Shown here in pieces: positions 18,985-19,396 of a DNA stretch of 19,396 nt (positions are counted from its first letter, which is position 1; each line of letters starts with the position of its first letter). The notes beneath the pieces are model-generated. The model was not told the origin of the DNA. It saw only the letters and a list, made by a program, of their open reading frames with translations, and did not search any database. This DNA comes from an uncultured Agathobaculum sp. (lineage in GTDB: Bacteria; Bacillota; Clostridia; Oscillospirales; Butyricicoccaceae): contig CALWJG010000008.1 in assembly GCA_944380945.1 (NCBI GenBank), positions 1 through 19,396 on the forward strand, read 5' to 3'. Both the position numbers and the translations under genes were made by a program.

Positions 18985-19383
18985 CTATATTTCATATCTT
19001 AAGACATACAGCCAGCTCAGCGACCCCAATAAACCACCGGCAAAGAAATGAACGAAGATATTCGGCAGCGTAAAATTATAGGTGTTGGAAACCTCGCCAA
19101 ACTCCAATAAAAAGCGGCACACCATGCCCGCACCGATCAATGCGAGCAGCAAAACCAGAATGAACCAATATCTTTTCTGCGGGAAAACAAGCGCAAGCCC
19201 ACTCCCGATATATCCGAAGGACAAAACAGAGAGCAGAAAATATTCTATTGTGATCGATGGCTCCCATGTTTTTTCAAAATTGTAAATCGGGAAACTAAAA
19301 CAATTGAAAAAAACAGCGAAGCTCAGCACGATTATCACGGCTGCAACCCTGTGCCTCGCGACTGCTCGCTTCAAATTGTACAT
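18985..19383 (-). CDS. Small integral membrane protein, function unknown
   Basis: Encodes 132 residues with about four hydrophobic membrane segments: roughly 13-34 (VAAVIIVLSFAVFF region), 46-68, 71-92 (YWFILVLLLALIGAGM) and 108-128 (IFVHFFAGGLLGSLSW). The N-terminus is basic (NLKRAVARHR), suggesting it faces the cytoplasm. I recognise no family. A very good ribosome site, GGAGGAAG, lies five bases before the ATG at 19383, and the stop is TAG at 18985, so the gene is intact within the window. Its base composition is visibly AT-richer than all the others, with codons such as TTA, TTT and AAA frequent, which suggests recent acquisition or a different genomic origin. Its promoter is outside the window. 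Confidence 0.75.
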   Translation of the reverse strand: MYNLKRAVARHRVAAVIIVLSFAVFFNCFSFPIYNFEKTWEPSITIEYFLLSVLSFGYIGSGLALVFPQKRYWFILVLLLALIGAGMVCRFLLEFGEVSNTYNFTLPNIFVHFFAGGLLGSLSWLYVLRYEI

Positions 19384-19396
19384 ATCTGCTTCCTCC

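Overview
This window looks like a chromosomal housekeeping stretch from a GC-rich member of the Clostridia, probably Oscillospirales/Ruminococcaceae-like. That placement is an inference from gene content and order: a yabM-mazG-hup-rqcP block, a bifunctional Rel next to dtd, the HemZ type of radical SAM enzyme, and strong GGAGG-type ribosome sites. All seventeen genes I support lie on the minus strand, so transcription runs from high to low coordinates. No tRNA, rRNA, CRISPR array, insertion sequence or prophage gene was recognised.

Right part (19383 to 11750): an AT-richer small membrane protein (18985-19383) is followed by two hairpins. A good sigma-A promoter (18837-18865) then starts a DNA-repair cluster: a GNAT acetyltransferase, RadC, UvrB, a metallo-beta-lactamase-fold protein and UvrA. 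The genes are tightly packed, with a 4-base stop/start overlap between uvrB and the hydrolase gene, and a strong hairpin after uvrA (11702-11735).

Middle part (11681 to 3520): a near-consensus extended -10 promoter (11653-11681) drives recJ, then rel (ppGpp synthetase/hydrolase), dtd, a glyoxalase-II-like hydrolase, hemZ and a nucleoside kinase. recJ and rel are 21 bases apart; the apt gene usual between them in Firmicutes is absent. Between rel and dtd lies the most unusual structure of the window: about 240 bases that are almost entirely a row of different, mostly perfect hairpins (7071-7306), three of them abutting end to end.

Left part (3509 to 1): a promoter (3481-3509) precedes a small coiled/zinc-ribbon protein, then a yabM-like lipid/polysaccharide flippase, MazG, HU and the S4-domain protein RqcP. 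This is the conserved Firmicutes yabM-yabN-yabO neighbourhood.

Together the genes serve genome maintenance (UvrA, UvrB, RecJ, RadC, HU), nucleotide-pool and translation quality control (MazG, Dtd, RqcP), the stringent response (Rel) and envelope building (YabM-like). The candidate for a new system is the hairpin array; everything else is mostly familiar, with context oddities listed in the findings.
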